Below are positions 13,650 through 13,726 of a stretch of DNA of 13,726 nt, one piece after another. Source of the stretch: Dehalococcoidia bacterium (GTDB lineage: Bacteria > Chloroflexota > Dehalococcoidia > JACPQF01); NCBI GenBank assembly GCA_030650265.1, contig JAUSEJ010000254.1, positions 1-13,726 of the forward strand. The letters run 5' to 3'. A model generated the notes under the pieces. It did no database searches, was not told where the DNA came from, and saw nothing but the letters and a program-made list of their open reading frames with translations. The stretch's first letter is position 1. Each line of letters begins with the position of its first letter. The translations under genes and the position numbers were made by a program.

Positions 13650-13726
13650 GGGGGAGTGTCGGAATTGGCAGACGAGCATGACTTAGGATCATGTGCCGCA
13701 AGGCGTGGGGGTTCAAGTCCCCCCTT
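13650..13726 (+). tRNA. tRNA-Leu (anticodon UAG), 3' end cut off by window edge
   Basis: The 5' acceptor strand GGGGGAG (13650-13656) is followed by TG and the type II leucine D-arm TCGGAATTGGCAGACGA. The anticodon stem is CATGA/TCATG with loop CTTAGGA, so the anticodon is TAG and the tRNA reads CUN leucine codons. A long variable arm GCC-GCAA-GGC (13695-13704 area) and the T-arm GGGGG-TTCAAGT-CCCCC follow. The window ends three bases into the 3' acceptor strand (CTT), so the last pairs, the discriminator and any CCA are not seen. Confidence 0.95.

Noticed and set aside
1..13726. CRISPR array, insertion sequence, phage or toxin-antitoxin genes
   Set aside because: No regularly spaced direct repeats, no transposase or integrase motifs and no paired small toxin-antitoxin genes were seen in any frame I read.

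Overview
The window reads as a bacterial chromosome segment, probably from a metagenome-assembled genome. It has moderately high GC, and about half of the genes start with GTG or ATG behind recognisable Shine-Dalgarno sites. The pilus set has no PilP or PilQ (secretin) gene in view. That, together with the repeat GGGCGAATAATTATTCGCCC and the PrsW type, fits a monoderm-like lineage such as Chloroflexota (Dehalococcoidia-like). The taxonomic call is an inference, not a demonstrated fact.

The left half (1-6937, minus strand) is a type IV pilus assembly operon. In transcription order it holds pilB (extension ATPase), pilN, pilO, a pilM-like gene, pilD (prepilin peptidase), pilT (retraction ATPase) and pilC (platform protein, cut by the window edge). 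A strong extended -10 promoter lies just upstream of pilB. The N-O-M order differs from the usual M-N-O. No pilin gene is seen; it may lie beyond position 1. The only large gap in the operon (2889-3075) carries three copies of a palindromic repeat, and the pilD-pilT junction carries a perfect 33-base hairpin.

The middle (7172-8649, minus strand) holds a thiolase and, upstream of it, a small signal-peptide gene that appears broken by a one-base frameshift. A second hairpin, with the same architecture as the pilD-pilT hairpin, sits between the thiolase stop and the pil promoter.

The right half holds a YibE/F-family membrane protein (plus strand, own promoter) and a metallo-beta-lactamase-fold hydrolase coupled to a HEAT-repeat protein (plus strand, own promoter). 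On the minus strand follow an 80-residue stand-alone protein resembling the N-terminal (MshEN/GspE-N) domain of PilB, and a PrsW-type intramembrane protease. A tRNA-Leu(UAG) gene, truncated by the window end, is divergent from prsW.

No CRISPR array, insertion sequence, phage gene or rRNA is visible. The most unusual items are the pair of covarying nested palindromes, the stand-alone PilB-N-like protein, the N-O-M pilus order with a PilM whose nucleotide-binding motif looks degenerate, and the frameshifted secreted ORF.
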